Of a DNA stretch of 64,000 nt, positions 33,055 to 42,562 are shown one piece after another. The notes under the pieces are model-generated. The model worked only from the letters and a program-made list of their open reading frames with translations, was not told the origin of the DNA and ran no database searches. Position 1 is the first letter of the stretch, and every line of letters begins with the position of its first letter. Source of the DNA: JBGSKV01 sp041740975 (GTDB taxonomy: Bacteria > Bdellovibrionota_B > Oligoflexia > Oligoflexales > JALZUQ01); the NCBI GenBank assembly GCA_041740975.1, contig JBGSKV010000117.1:1-64000 (forward strand), read 5' to 3'. A program made the translations under genes and the position numbers.

Positions 33055-35664
33055 TCAGGACTTGCCCACCAGCACCTCTAGAATTGATTGATTTTCAAAC
33101 AGTTCATGCACAACTTCGGAGACTTCAGAGGCTGTGACTTTTTCGATTCGGCCAGCATATTTTTCAAAGTCATCATGACCCTCACCATAGAGCTCCATCA
33201 GAGCCATGGTTCGTGCTTGAGCTGAGGTTCTTTCCAGTTCAAGTGCATGGGTTCCATTGAGGTATCGTTTGGCGCGCTGAAGCTCGTCGTCTGGTGGCGG
33301 AGTGTGCGCTAACTTTTTTATTTCTTTTTTCAGTTCATCAATCGCTCGCTCAGCTTTGTCCGTTGAAGTGGCGATGTAAGTTCCAGCCAATCCACGGTGC
33401 GCACTATGATGAATAAACGGCGCCACGGTGTAGGCCATGCTGCGTTTGTCGCGAAGCTCCATAAACAAACGGCCACCTTGACCACCCAGAATGGCTTCGG
33501 CGACGTCCATAGCATAACGGCGCGTATCACTCCAGCTTAGTCCAATCGTACCCACACAAATATGGGTTTGTTCGCGATCTTTATATTCTTTCAATCGCAA
33601 GTTGTCAGTTAGTACCATCTCGGCTGGACCCGGTAATTGAAGCGTCAAATTCTGTGGCTCGATTTTCCAGCCACCCACTAGCTTTTGAAGTTCTTCACAG
33701 ACTTGGTCAGCATCGTAAGGTCCCACCGCGGCGACATACCATGGTCTTGAGCGTTTGGATTTGTCATAAAAACTATCGAGAGCGTCGCAATCCAAATGCT
33801 TTACGAGTGACGCACTACCAAAAATGGGATTTCCGTAAGGGTGATCGCCATATAGGTTCTTCTGAAACACCTGCATAAGTTTTCCGGAAGGGCTATCATC
33901 CGTCGATTTAATTTGTTCAAGAGTCTCGCGCTGAAAAGTTGCGAATTGTTCTTTGGGAAAGCGCGGCTCCCACCATGCGTCACAAAAGATTTTGAGAAGC
34001 GCTTGTGAATCTTCCGCCAAACAACTGAGCTGCATTCCGAAGCTATCTCGTCCCGAGAATCCTGAAATTTCGGCGCCATGGCCCTCGGTGATATCAAGCA
34101 TTTTACTATAGTCATATTGGCTACTTGCAAGCCCTAGAAGCTGCCCGATCGCGTGATAAACGCCGTTGTTGGTCAGAGTCTCCGCGCGAAGTCCGCCAGC
34201 AGCGGCAGCGCACAAGTTAAAAATTTCGGTTTCAGGTTCTTGCGTGTAAACAAACGTGACGGCATCATTTATTTTGATAATCTTTCGCTCTGACTTTACG
34301 GCTTTCTGGAACTTGGTGGCTGGCAATTTGATCAGAGGTTCTTCGGACATTGGCTTTGTGTTTGCTGTGGATTCAAAACCCTGTCGGAAACTAGGTAAAA
34401 ATTCAGACTCATCTAATGAAGTACCATTTGGAGACTGACATACAATGCTGGCGTGATCTGGCTGGAGCCATTCGGTCATGACTTTACGAATGTCATCAGG
34501 GGTGACGGAAAGAAGTCGATTTAAATAGGTTTGATAAAAACCTGCGCCTTCGGCAGTCGTCAAAGAGCCGCAAATTTTCGAAGCAAGGCCACCCGGCGTT
34601 TCACGTCCAAAAACCTCATCAGCTTTTATACAGCCCTGCGCGCGGTCCATTTCTTTTTTTGTCGCTAGGTTATTTTGAATAAAGTCGGCCGTGCAACTAC
34701 CAAGAGCTTTAATCGTTTCATTGATCTTTTCAAAGGAAGTCACAGCACTTATGGTAAAAATACCTTGAAAAGATGGACTATAGACCGACGAGTGAACCAC
34801 TGCCGCCAAACCGAGTTTGTCGCGGATCTGTCGCTGCAAGCGAGCGCCATCACTTCCGCCCAAGATAAATGCGCCCATGCTTAACGCGGCATTTTCCGGT
34901 GCTTCTTTGCCAGGAATCGCAAAAGAAATGTTAATGCGGCAAATTTGTTGGTCGGCTTTTAGGGCGACACCTAGCGGTGGACGATGTTCGGCTTTCTGCA
35001 AAGGCCCATAAACTAGCTCACCAAGCCGCGAGGGCAGGGGAACACTCTCGCCAAAAATACTTTCGATCAACGGCAGTGTTTCGGGAGTTGAAAAATTACC
35101 GGCAATCACGAGAACCATATTTTTAGGGTGATACCAGTTTTTGTAATAATCAAATACGAGTTGACGACTAAACGAGCGGACACTTTCTTCCGTGCCAATG
35201 ATCGGTCGGGCGACTTCCGTGCCATGATAGATATGTGAGAATATCCGGCGCGTCACTTCTGAAGATGGATTGTCAGTCGATCTATGGATCTCTTCGACGA
35301 CCACTTCTTTTTCACGTGTCAGCTCCGTCTCGTCAATTAAGCTATGAAAAAGCGCATCGCTGAAAACTTTTAGCCCTGTGGACAGATAAGAACTCGCGAC
35401 ATTGAGATAATAAACAGTGTGATCAAATGTCGTATAGGCGTTGACGTTTCCGCCGCTGGCTTCAATCGTGTTGGCAATTTCGCCCACTCCGAAGTTACGA
35501 CTTCCTTTAAACATCATATGTTCAATGAGATGACTAATACCGTGTTCGTTAGCGGCCTCACAAATAGATCCAACGCCCACCCAACACTGAACGGAAACGG
35601 AGTCGCAGGTGTGGTGTTCCTCGAGGATAACACGCAAACCATTTGAGAGTGTGAATTCTTGCAA
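33055..35664 (-). CDS. Two-domain M16 zinc metallopeptidase
   Basis: The N-terminal domain carries the inverted zinc motif HLIEH (residues 45-49) and a downstream glutamate region, so it should be catalytic. A second M16-like domain (from about residue 460) lacks HxxEH, as in pitrilysin-type enzymes where the second half only closes the chamber. The length (869 aa) matches a fused pair. No signal peptide is visible, so it is probably cytoplasmic. The 35666-36556 gene ends 1 nt before it. Substrates of this family are short peptides; which ones cannot be told. Confidence 0.9.
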   Translation of the reverse strand: MQEFTLSNGLRVILEEHHTCDSVSVQCWVGVGSICEAANEHGISHLIEHMMFKGSRNFGVGEIANTIEASGGNVNAYTTFDHTVYYLNVASSYLSTGLKVFSDALFHSLIDETELTREKEVVVEEIHRSTDNPSSEVTRRIFSHIYHGTEVARPIIGTEESVRSFSRQLVFDYYKNWYHPKNMVLVIAGNFSTPETLPLIESIFGESVPLPSRLGELVYGPLQKAEHRPPLGVALKADQQICRINISFAIPGKEAPENAALSMGAFILGGSDGARLQRQIRDKLGLAAVVHSSVYSPSFQGIFTISAVTSFEKINETIKALGSCTADFIQNNLATKKEMDRAQGCIKADEVFGRETPGGLASKICGSLTTAEGAGFYQTYLNRLLSVTPDDIRKVMTEWLQPDHASIVCQSPNGTSLDESEFLPSFRQGFESTANTKPMSEEPLIKLPATKFQKAVKSERKIIKINDAVTFVYTQEPETEIFNLCAAAAGGLRAETLTNNGVYHAIGQLLGLASSQYDYSKMLDITEGHGAEISGFSGRDSFGMQLSCLAEDSQALLKIFCDAWWEPRFPKEQFATFQRETLEQIKSTDDSPSGKLMQVFQKNLYGDHPYGNPIFGSASLVKHLDCDALDSFYDKSKRSRPWYVAAVGPYDADQVCEELQKLVGGWKIEPQNLTLQLPGPAEMVLTDNLRLKEYKDREQTHICVGTIGLSWSDTRRYAMDVAEAILGGQGGRLFMELRDKRSMAYTVAPFIHHSAHRGLAGTYIATSTDKAERAIDELKKEIKKLAHTPPPDDELQRAKRYLNGTHALELERTSAQARTMALMELYGEGHDDFEKYAGRIEKVTASEVSEVVHELFENQSILEVLVGKS

Positions 35665-35665
35665 T

Positions 35666-36556
35666 TTACATCTTTACGTTTAGGCTGAGGTTTATGGCGT
35701 GATGCTTCAATTCTTTTTTGTTCATATCCGGCATCGCCACCATATAGTAGATCGAAACCTGATTGTTTTCAATTCCTGCGCCACCAGAAAGGGCTTCGCG
35801 TTTTTCGGGAGCATTGATTTCTCGACCGTATGAGGCAAAAACACGCAGATATTGTCCCCAGATTCCCGCAAGCGAGCCAAAGACCATTTGTTCTTTGTCT
35901 TCAGTTGATCCCGCTACTCGTTCAGATTGAGTGAGAACGCGACTTTGATAATCAACATTTGCCGATAGGCTTTGACCCATTGAATAACTGAGTCCCGCAC
36001 GGTAGGTACGAGGCGCGAACTCTTTTATTTTTTTATTAGCGATATTTTCCGCTGACAATCCAAGTTTGAGGCCTTGACTGACTTCCATAAGTGCACCGCC
36101 ACTCAGTGCGATACTCTGCACTTTCTTTCCATTATCTCCAACGGCATCCATGAACTGTCCGCCGATGCCCAAAGAAAATTTTCCCATGGATTGAGCGAAA
36201 CCAAGATTGACCCGGCGTTTGATGTTGGCCTTGGCGTCATCCAAGAACCCCATGTAAGAAAGACCAGCCGCGTAACTTGAGGTTTGCGAGTCGATCACTC
36301 CGGCTTGATAAAACTCATTTCCGGAAGATGGCCAGTGATAACTGCCACTAACTAAATACTGTCTTTTTTGAGCGAGAAGTGCGGGATTGATTTGAATTGC
36401 AGAAATGTCGCTTTGGTACGCGGCGCCGGTATTATTGAATCCGAGGCCTAAACCACCTGTGGAAAGAGAATCGCTGTCAATAGCGATGGCAGAAGACGCG
36501 AGCAGGAACAGACAAGCAAACGGACTTACCTTTAGGTAGTATCGAAAAAATTGCAT
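35666..36556 (-). CDS. Predicted outer-membrane beta-barrel protein
   Basis: A signal peptide (FACLFLLASSAIA) is followed by alternating polar/hydrophobic strands, with a final segment HAINLSLNVKM typical of barrel C-termini. The N-terminal NNTGAAYQSDISAIQINPALLA resembles the opening of PorV/UPF0164-type barrels. Length is 296 aa. It is translationally coupled to the M16 peptidase gene downstream. No precise function can be given. Confidence 0.7.
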   Translation of the reverse strand: MQFFRYYLKVSPFACLFLLASSAIAIDSDSLSTGGLGLGFNNTGAAYQSDISAIQINPALLAQKRQYLVSGSYHWPSSGNEFYQAGVIDSQTSSYAAGLSYMGFLDDAKANIKRRVNLGFAQSMGKFSLGIGGQFMDAVGDNGKKVQSIALSGGALMEVSQGLKLGLSAENIANKKIKEFAPRTYRAGLSYSMGQSLSANVDYQSRVLTQSERVAGSTEDKEQMVFGSLAGIWGQYLRVFASYGREINAPEKREALSGGAGIENNQVSIYYMVAMPDMNKKELKHHAINLSLNVKM

Positions 36557-36614
36557 AGAGCCCCCGATCTCCTACATTTTAACGCGTTTGGACCGAGTAC
36601 TCAAGTGACGCCAA

Positions 36615-36965
36615 TTATTTGGCGGGCGTAGCCGGAGTTAAGTCTTTTGTGGACTGTGCGATGTTTTGTTTCAAAACTTTTACAGAGGTGTTGTTAGCAA
36701 TTTCGACGGTTACAAAAGTTTCGGCTACCGAGCGGACCCTTCCGATAATGCCACCTGTTGTGACAACTTCGTCACCAGCCTTTAAATTTTGCAGAAGCTG
36801 AGCGTGATCACGAGCCTTGCGGCCTTGTGGTCGAATAATAAAGAAGTAGAGAATGATCAAAAATCCCAAAGGCATAATCATGACTTCTAGAAAATTCGGA
36901 GCAGCAGGGGCTGCCGCAGTGGCAGTTTGTGCATAAGCTGTGGAAAAAATACTGAAAAATTCCAT
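36615..36965 (-). CDS. yajC: Sec translocase accessory protein YajC
   Basis: YajC is a single-pass inner-membrane protein of the SecDF-YajC complex. The sequence has one membrane segment (FLEVMIMPLGFLIILYFFIIRPQ), the family motif RPQGRKARDHAQLLQNLKAGDEVVTTGGIIG, and a small soluble domain. Length (116 aa) is typical. AAGGA lies 8 nt upstream. secD/secF are not adjacent; the next downstream gene encodes a barrel protein. Confidence 0.93.
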   Translation of the reverse strand: MEFFSIFSTAYAQTATAAAPAAPNFLEVMIMPLGFLIILYFFIIRPQGRKARDHAQLLQNLKAGDEVVTTGGIIGRVRSVAETFVTVEIANNTSVKVLKQNIAQSTKDLTPATPAK

Positions 36966-37168
36966 TTTTTTATCCTTTTTGAAAACCAGAGACGAAACTC
37001 TTAACTACTAAAAAGTGCAACAACTGCGCAAGCCCTTTGATACAATAGTCAAATCAAATAGTTAAAGTTTGTCTCGGCGGCTCCGATGGCACTGAAACTC
37101 ACTAACGGCCGACTTTAGCCGGTCACCGTATCAACGAAATGACTTACTAATTTAAGGGAGAGGGAATC

Positions 37169-37516
37169 ATGCGGATCATCTTGGCAAGTGTTCTAACAAC
37201 TGGCGTTCTTTTTGGATTCATTGCATGCGGAAGTGATCCAGTTAAGAAGACCACGACTCCCACAAATGTAACTTATGCTGAAGTTCAGGCAACTCTGGCG
37301 GGGAGCTGCGGGTTCAGTACCTGCCATGGTTCTGCTAAAACTGCCGTGAATACACTTCTCTCAGCCTCTGACTACATTGCACATGCTAGCGATATTCAAG
37401 ACCGTATTTCAGCGTCACCAACTGGTGGCAATCAAATGCCAGAAGCTCCTACGGAATGGGGTGGTGCAAGTGCTTCCGATATTACAAAAGCGAAAGCTTA
37501 TTTGAACTCATTGTAA
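37169..37516 (+). CDS. Small lipoprotein with a Cx4CH heme-like motif
   Basis: The signal peptide ends in the lipobox FIAC (Cys20), then a threonine-rich linker and a short helical domain. CGFSTCHG has a C-x4-C-H spacing rather than the standard C-x2-C-H, but variants of this kind occur in predicted c-type cytochrome lipoproteins. A methionine in NQMPEAPTEWGG could be the second heme ligand. Length is 115 aa. AGGGAGAGGG lies upstream of the ATG. A role as a small periplasmic electron carrier is inference; without heme it would be a plain lipoprotein. Confidence 0.6.
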   Translation: MRIILASVLTTGVLFGFIACGSDPVKKTTTPTNVTYAEVQATLAGSCGFSTCHGSAKTAVNTLLSASDYIAHASDIQDRISASPTGGNQMPEAPTEWGGASASDITKAKAYLNSL

Positions 37517-37544
37517 GCAACGGTCATCCAGGGACGTGATATTC

Positions 37545-37600
37545 GTCATTCAGAGCTGTAGGCGATGAATCTCCAGATTCTTCGCTACGCTCAGAATGAC
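37545..37600. repeat. REP-like element with GTCATTC/GAATGAC ends
   Basis: The element runs from GTCATTC to GAATGAC and is an imperfect palindrome (AGATTCTTCGCTACGCTCAGAATGAC as the right half, split here across two motifs AGATTCTTCGCT and ACGCTCAGAATGAC). It sits between the lipoprotein gene and the helicase gene. Related pieces occur at 12711, 51970 and 57953. Confidence 0.6.
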
Positions 37601-37621
37601 GGCTGTGATAAAACAGCCCCT

Positions 37622-39679
37622 ATGCTTGATATTTCTTCACTTAATCCTCCGCAACAAAGTGCCGTCGTCAATTATGAGGGCCCAACTCTTATATTAGCGG
37701 GTGCTGGCACCGGCAAAACTCGCGCCATCACGTACCGCATAGCCTATATGTTGGAAAACTCAGTTCCGCCGGCGACCATTGCCGCGATGACTTTTACCAA
37801 TAAAGCCGCGCGCGAGATGCGTGATCGCCTCAAAGAACTTTCCGGCGAAAAAGCTACGAAGGTGAGTCTCGGCACGTTCCATGCATTTTGTCTAAAATTA
37901 CTCAGAAAATATCACCATCGTATCAATTTGCCCGCAAAGTTTACGCTTGTTTCAGCGGGTGAGCAGGTCGATTTGGTGCGTCGGGCATTAGATGAAAAAT
38001 GCTGGCACGGTATTTACAACGCAGCTTCTGTGCACGCGGCCATAAGTGCCGCCAAAAATATTCTTCTCGAACCCAATGACATCATCACCGATGAATCATT
38101 TAAATTTAACGCTCAGATCGAACGTGAGGCGCTCGCGGAAGTTTACAGTCTTTATGAAAGACAACTTCGCCTGAACCATGCGATTGATTTTGACGACTGT
38201 ATTTTTAAACTCGTCAAACTACTCAGAACCGAAAAAGACATCCTGGAAACCCTACAGCTGCAGTACCAATATATTTTGGTCGACGAATTTCAAGACACGA
38301 ATATTTCGCAGTTTGCGGTTTTAGAATTAATCGCCAGCAAGAATAAAAACATTTGTGTGGTGGGAGACGACGATCAGTCGATCTATAGTTGGCGTGGTGC
38401 CGTTCCGCAAATCCTCGCCAAGTTTGAATCAACCTTTGAGGGCACGCGCGTCATCTTCTTAGAGCAAAACTATCGCTGCACGAATATTATTTTGGGTGCA
38501 GCCAACCGCGTCATCAAGAATAACTCATCTCGCAAAGACAAAAGCCTTTGGAGTGAAGCTTCCGATCAGATTCCGATCACTTTGATGGTCCATAAAGATG
38601 AAAAATTCGAATCTGAGTGGGTGGCGGAAACCTGCCTAACCCTACTCGGGCGCGGCCTTCAGCCGAAAGACATTGCGGTTCTTTACCGTGCCAACACGCA
38701 GTCAAAGTTTATCGAACTTGCCATGCGCGAGATGCGTGTTCCCTATAAAACTTACGGCGGGCAAAGCTTTTTCGAACGCAAAGAAATTAAAGATTTCTTG
38801 GCCTATCTTCGGCTGATTGCGTATCACGATGACGCGATGGCCTTTTGGCGAATCATCAATACGCCTAGCCGAGGCCTCGGCCTGAAGACACTGGAAAAAA
38901 TCGAAGCCATCGCCGCCGCCGAGAAGAAAAGTCCGTACCATATTATTTCGTCGGGCAAAGGTGATCTCATAGGTCGGCCCGCAACGGCAGCGGCAGAATT
39001 CGTCGAAAAAATCAAACATTTTGCCGAGCGGCAAGTGCATGACTTGGCGCAGTTTGAAGCCTTCGCGCGCGACATGATCCGAGAGTTTCACTTGGCGGAC
39101 GATATCCGTGCCAAAACGCGCGACGAGATTTCCAAACGTAACAAACTCGATACACTCCACAATATTCCAAATTATTTGAAGTATTCGATTGAGCGCCAGC
39201 TTCAGGGCCAAACGACGGTAGACTTTAAAGAACTCATCGATCGGTTGACGCTAAATGAAACGGAAGAGTTTGGCGCGGACGAAGAAAAACCCAACTGCGT
39301 CTCTCTTATGACCGTTCACGCGGCAAAGGGTTTGGAGTTTAGTGCGGTTTTTTCGGTTGGCCTAGAAGAAGATCTTTTTCCGCATAAAAACAGCCTAACG
39401 TCCACCATTGGTCTCGAAGAAGAACGCCGATTATTTTATGTGGCTCTGACACGCGCCAAGAAAAATTTGTTTCTCAGTCACACCATGGAACGCTCAACGG
39501 CGTATCACAAAGAGTTTCGCAAGCCGAGTCGCTTTCTCAAGGAACTAGGTGACGCACTTAATATGGAAATGCAGGAGAATTTTGCGCAGGACGCCGAAAC
39601 GCGCAAGCAATCCCGTAAAACAAACACGCTGGCTCGACTCGGTGAGATTAAAGATAGGCTTAGCCAGTTTAAGAGTTAA
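37622..39679 (+). CDS. UvrD/PcrA-type superfamily 1 DNA helicase
   Basis: This 3'-5' helicase unwinds DNA in repair and replication restart. Motifs in order are Q-motif LNPPQQSAV, Walker A AGAGTGKTRAI near residue 32, TFTNKAAREMR (Ia), VDEFQDTN (II), VVGDDDQSIYSWRGA (III), LEQNYRCT (IV), SLMTVHAAKGLEF (V) and FYVALTRAKKNLF (VI). At 685 aa it is the PcrA/UvrD/Rep size; the C-terminal tudor-type tail of PcrA is not evident. The frame begins 57 nt earlier, but those codons translate the preceding repeat, so I chose ATG 37622, next to a GGCTGT/ACAGCC hairpin (37601-37618). Confidence 0.93.
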   Translation: MLDISSLNPPQQSAVVNYEGPTLILAGAGTGKTRAITYRIAYMLENSVPPATIAAMTFTNKAAREMRDRLKELSGEKATKVSLGTFHAFCLKLLRKYHHRINLPAKFTLVSAGEQVDLVRRALDEKCWHGIYNAASVHAAISAAKNILLEPNDIITDESFKFNAQIEREALAEVYSLYERQLRLNHAIDFDDCIFKLVKLLRTEKDILETLQLQYQYILVDEFQDTNISQFAVLELIASKNKNICVVGDDDQSIYSWRGAVPQILAKFESTFEGTRVIFLEQNYRCTNIILGAANRVIKNNSSRKDKSLWSEASDQIPITLMVHKDEKFESEWVAETCLTLLGRGLQPKDIAVLYRANTQSKFIELAMREMRVPYKTYGGQSFFERKEIKDFLAYLRLIAYHDDAMAFWRIINTPSRGLGLKTLEKIEAIAAAEKKSPYHIISSGKGDLIGRPATAAAEFVEKIKHFAERQVHDLAQFEAFARDMIREFHLADDIRAKTRDEISKRNKLDTLHNIPNYLKYSIERQLQGQTTVDFKELIDRLTLNETEEFGADEEKPNCVSLMTVHAAKGLEFSAVFSVGLEEDLFPHKNSLTSTIGLEEERRLFYVALTRAKKNLFLSHTMERSTAYHKEFRKPSRFLKELGDALNMEMQENFAQDAETRKQSRKTNTLARLGEIKDRLSQFKS

Positions 39680-40356
39680 GCGAATTTTTGTTGTTTGATT
39701 TCAATTGGCCGATTAAATGCGCTCAGGACCATTCTAAAATGCGCATCCATGCCTGCATTCATACCTTCGTAGAACTTCTGCATTTCTTGGTCGTTAAGAA
39801 CTAATTTATCTATATAAAGACGCATCATTTTGTTGTGTTGGACGTCAACTTCGACATGTTCTTGCAAAAAAGTATAACTTTCTGGCGGAAGGCCTTTACT
39901 TTTCAGGATTTCAATATAAGCCTTGCCATTTTGCGTAGGCATGAACTCGACATGAAAGAGATATCCCAGATAATACAGTGGGGTGTTCTTTTCAGCCAGT
40001 TTGTAAGTCAGGTTAATGAGATCTTGGGTCGCTGGTAGTGGTTTAAGTTTTTTAACATCTTCCATACTACCGCCAAGGGTGAAAAAATCACTTAAGGCCA
40101 AAAGGTCGTGTTTAACTTCGGCTAATGCATGGCTAACATATTTTTTAAACAAGTCATGTTGATCTCGCCCAAGCTTCGTAGCCGATATAACTTGCGAAAA
40201 GGGGTTCTCCCTAGTGTTAAAAAAGGTTTCGACCAAATAAGAGCGGTATTGTCCAAGGCTGACGTCCATTTTTTGCAACGGAGTCATATGAGGCTGCTGT
40301 TGATAGGCAACTAGCTGTTCTTTCCAAGTTTTTAATATGATGTCGAAATAACTCAT
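39676..40356 (-). CDS. Heme-oxygenase-like helical protein, possible diiron enzyme
   Basis: The 226-aa all-helical protein resembles the TENA/heme-oxygenase-like fold. Candidate metal ligands are HALAEVKHD, FHVEFMP and the spaced EHVEVDVQHNKMM, a pattern like heme-oxygenase-like diiron oxygenases. Such enzymes act on diverse small molecules; the substrate is unknown. AGGGCA lies upstream of the ATG. Its stop and the helicase stop share TTAA on opposite strands. Confidence 0.6.
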   Translation of the reverse strand: MSYFDIILKTWKEQLVAYQQQPHMTPLQKMDVSLGQYRSYLVETFFNTRENPFSQVISATKLGRDQHDLFKKYVSHALAEVKHDLLALSDFFTLGGSMEDVKKLKPLPATQDLINLTYKLAEKNTPLYYLGYLFHVEFMPTQNGKAYIEILKSKGLPPESYTFLQEHVEVDVQHNKMMRLYIDKLVLNDQEMQKFYEGMNAGMDAHFRMVLSAFNRPIEIKQQKFA

Positions 40357-40474
40357 TTTATGCCCTCATGACCTAATCCATCGGCAGGCAATTTAATGCC
40401 TTTAGGGGTGGCGCTTCGTCTCTCCCTTAAGGCTTTGAATTTTCTGCCGAAAAAACAAGTGGGAGGTCCTGCTG

Positions 40475-42562
40475 GTGAGTTCGCCTGATCAAACAACTTT
40501 TATAGACCCTAAATACACGGAGCAGCATTACCACTCCAGTATCTACAAGGGCTATTTGTTGTTTCTCAAAAATCACTTTGGTGAAGACAGAGCGAGACAG
40601 TATATGTCTTCGCTGCCGTTGACGTGGGACTATCTTTATAGTGACAGTAACTGGGTGTCGGAAGCTTTCTCCGAAATATTTTATGAAACAATTTCAAATA
40701 TTCCTGACATTCCCAAAAATTTTTCCTATCAGGCTGGCTGCCTCACGATGTCACCTGAAAATATTGGACCCATTCAATATTGGTTTGTGAGATTTCTCAG
40801 TGTCAAAGCCATCTTTTCTCAATCCGTAAGCATTGTGAAGAAAATCGTCAAAGTCGATAAACTCGATGTTTTGGAGAATAAAGACGGTTCTATTGCCGTC
40901 AAATTCACATCCAATCGGGAAACAAAGTTCTTAAACGAAATTGGCGAAAACTGGCGGGGTCATTTGGAGAGCCTTCCCGCATTGCATGGCCTGGAACGCG
41001 GCAAGTGCGAAATTGTTAAACTCGATGAACGCACTATGACGATTCGCGTGACTTGGAAACACGAAGATAGCCGCCTATGGAGCAAAATTATAAGTCTTGG
41101 CCCCTGGATTGGCGTTTACTCTGTTTTGCTCGCTATGATTTTCAAAGGTGATGGTGCGACAACGAGCGCAGCCGTTGCGGCACTCGTGCTTATGGTCACT
41201 ATCCAGTGGCAGGCTTCGCGCGAAAAGAAGATGCGAGTCAATGACAACAAAATGATGGACGATCTCATCAAGAACTACGAAGAGCGATATAAAGAGCTAC
41301 ATTCCAGTAAAGTCAAACTAGATCGACGTTACAAAGAATCTCGCCTAGTTAAAGACGTTATCGAAAGAATCACTCAGACCAAATCAAGTGAAGAGCTTAT
41401 CAATTTAACCATTCGCGAGATCAAAGAAACTCTTGGTTACGATCGAGTACTCTTTATGAAGCATAATCATGAAACAAATACTTTATTCATTCATTCTACT
41501 TCAGGGTTTGATCCTGAAAGCGAAGAAGCAATCAAAAGTTATTCAATCGATCTATCCGAAATCACCGACAAAGATTTTCACTTGGGCAACCTTTACAAAA
41601 ATAAACGTAGCATCTTGATCCCGGTTACAAAAGATTATCTGCAAAACTTGTCTCATTCGGGAAAAAGTATGATCGAAGTTGCGGGTAGCAAGTCTTTCAT
41701 TGCTTGTACGACAGCATCGGATCGAACTTCGTTTGGAGTTATGCTGGTAGACTATTGCACGACCGAACGAGAACTAAACAATGACGATCTACACATCATT
41801 CAAAATCTCTGTAATCAGCTAGCGATCCTACTTGAAGACGCTTTTACGCTCGAAAAAGAAGTTAAGCTTCGAACATCATTTCAGCGATTCGTACCGCAAG
41901 AAGTCATAAAGCGTCTTACTCAACAAGATGCGCTATCGAGTCGAAACGACGCTTCACTACGAGACGTTACCATTCTATTCTCAGATATTAGAAACTTTGT
42001 GGCCAAATCCGAGCGTTTCGCGCCTTCGGACATCGTACGCGCATTAAACTATTACTTTTCCGAAATGAACAATATCGTCTATGCCCACAAAGGAATCGTT
42101 GACAAATTCATGGGGGATGGCCTCATGGCAGTTTTTAATGCCTTTGACACCGACCCAAGTCATGCTGTTCATGCATGTGCTGCGGCTATCGAAATGCAGA
42201 ACAAACTGGCAAAAATCAATCAACGCATCAGCTCCATGCTGAATGCGGAAGGCGTATGGCAACCTATAACCATTGGAGTGGGCATTCACACAGGCGCATC
42301 CATTATTGGAAACATCGGCTCCGATCACAAAATGGAGTTTACGGCGATTGGCCGAACCGTAAACGTGGCGGCGAGACTGCAAGACTTAACGAAAAAATTT
42401 GAAGGTATTATCATTTCCGAAGATGTAAAAAAATTATTACCGACATCAAGTTCAGTACAGTCATTAGGAAATGTGGATATTCGTGGCCTAAGTGGATCAA
42501 CTTGCATTTATCAGTTGGACTATCTTAAGGAAAAGAGGAGTAGCGATGAGCTTGCAGCATAA
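40475..42562 (+). CDS. Membrane-bound class III nucleotide cyclase with sensor and GAF domains
   Basis: The order is an unrecognised N-terminal sensor-like domain (about 1-205), two membrane segments (about 209-245), a coiled coil (about 248-290), a GAF-like domain (about 290-455) and a class III cyclase (about 490-680). The cyclase shows metal aspartates in LFSDIRNF and KFMGDGLMAVF, the substrate-region KMEFTAIGRTVN with adenine-type K and T, and the transition-state N/R in NVAARLQ. It should make cAMP. GTG 40475 has GGAGGT about 8 nt upstream. The stop overlaps the PilZ-acyltransferase start by 17 nt, so the two are translated together. Confidence 0.85.
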   Translation: MSSPDQTTFIDPKYTEQHYHSSIYKGYLLFLKNHFGEDRARQYMSSLPLTWDYLYSDSNWVSEAFSEIFYETISNIPDIPKNFSYQAGCLTMSPENIGPIQYWFVRFLSVKAIFSQSVSIVKKIVKVDKLDVLENKDGSIAVKFTSNRETKFLNEIGENWRGHLESLPALHGLERGKCEIVKLDERTMTIRVTWKHEDSRLWSKIISLGPWIGVYSVLLAMIFKGDGATTSAAVAALVLMVTIQWQASREKKMRVNDNKMMDDLIKNYEERYKELHSSKVKLDRRYKESRLVKDVIERITQTKSSEELINLTIREIKETLGYDRVLFMKHNHETNTLFIHSTSGFDPESEEAIKSYSIDLSEITDKDFHLGNLYKNKRSILIPVTKDYLQNLSHSGKSMIEVAGSKSFIACTTASDRTSFGVMLVDYCTTERELNNDDLHIIQNLCNQLAILLEDAFTLEKEVKLRTSFQRFVPQEVIKRLTQQDALSSRNDASLRDVTILFSDIRNFVAKSERFAPSDIVRALNYYFSEMNNIVYAHKGIVDKFMGDGLMAVFNAFDTDPSHAVHACAAAIEMQNKLAKINQRISSMLNAEGVWQPITIGVGIHTGASIIGNIGSDHKMEFTAIGRTVNVAARLQDLTKKFEGIIISEDVKKLLPTSSSVQSLGNVDIRGLSGSTCIYQLDYLKEKRSSDELAA

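Noticed and set aside
37565..37621. First 19 codons of the helicase frame as a real N-terminus
   Set aside because: They translate the REP-like repeat, and the conserved family start begins just after ATG 37622.
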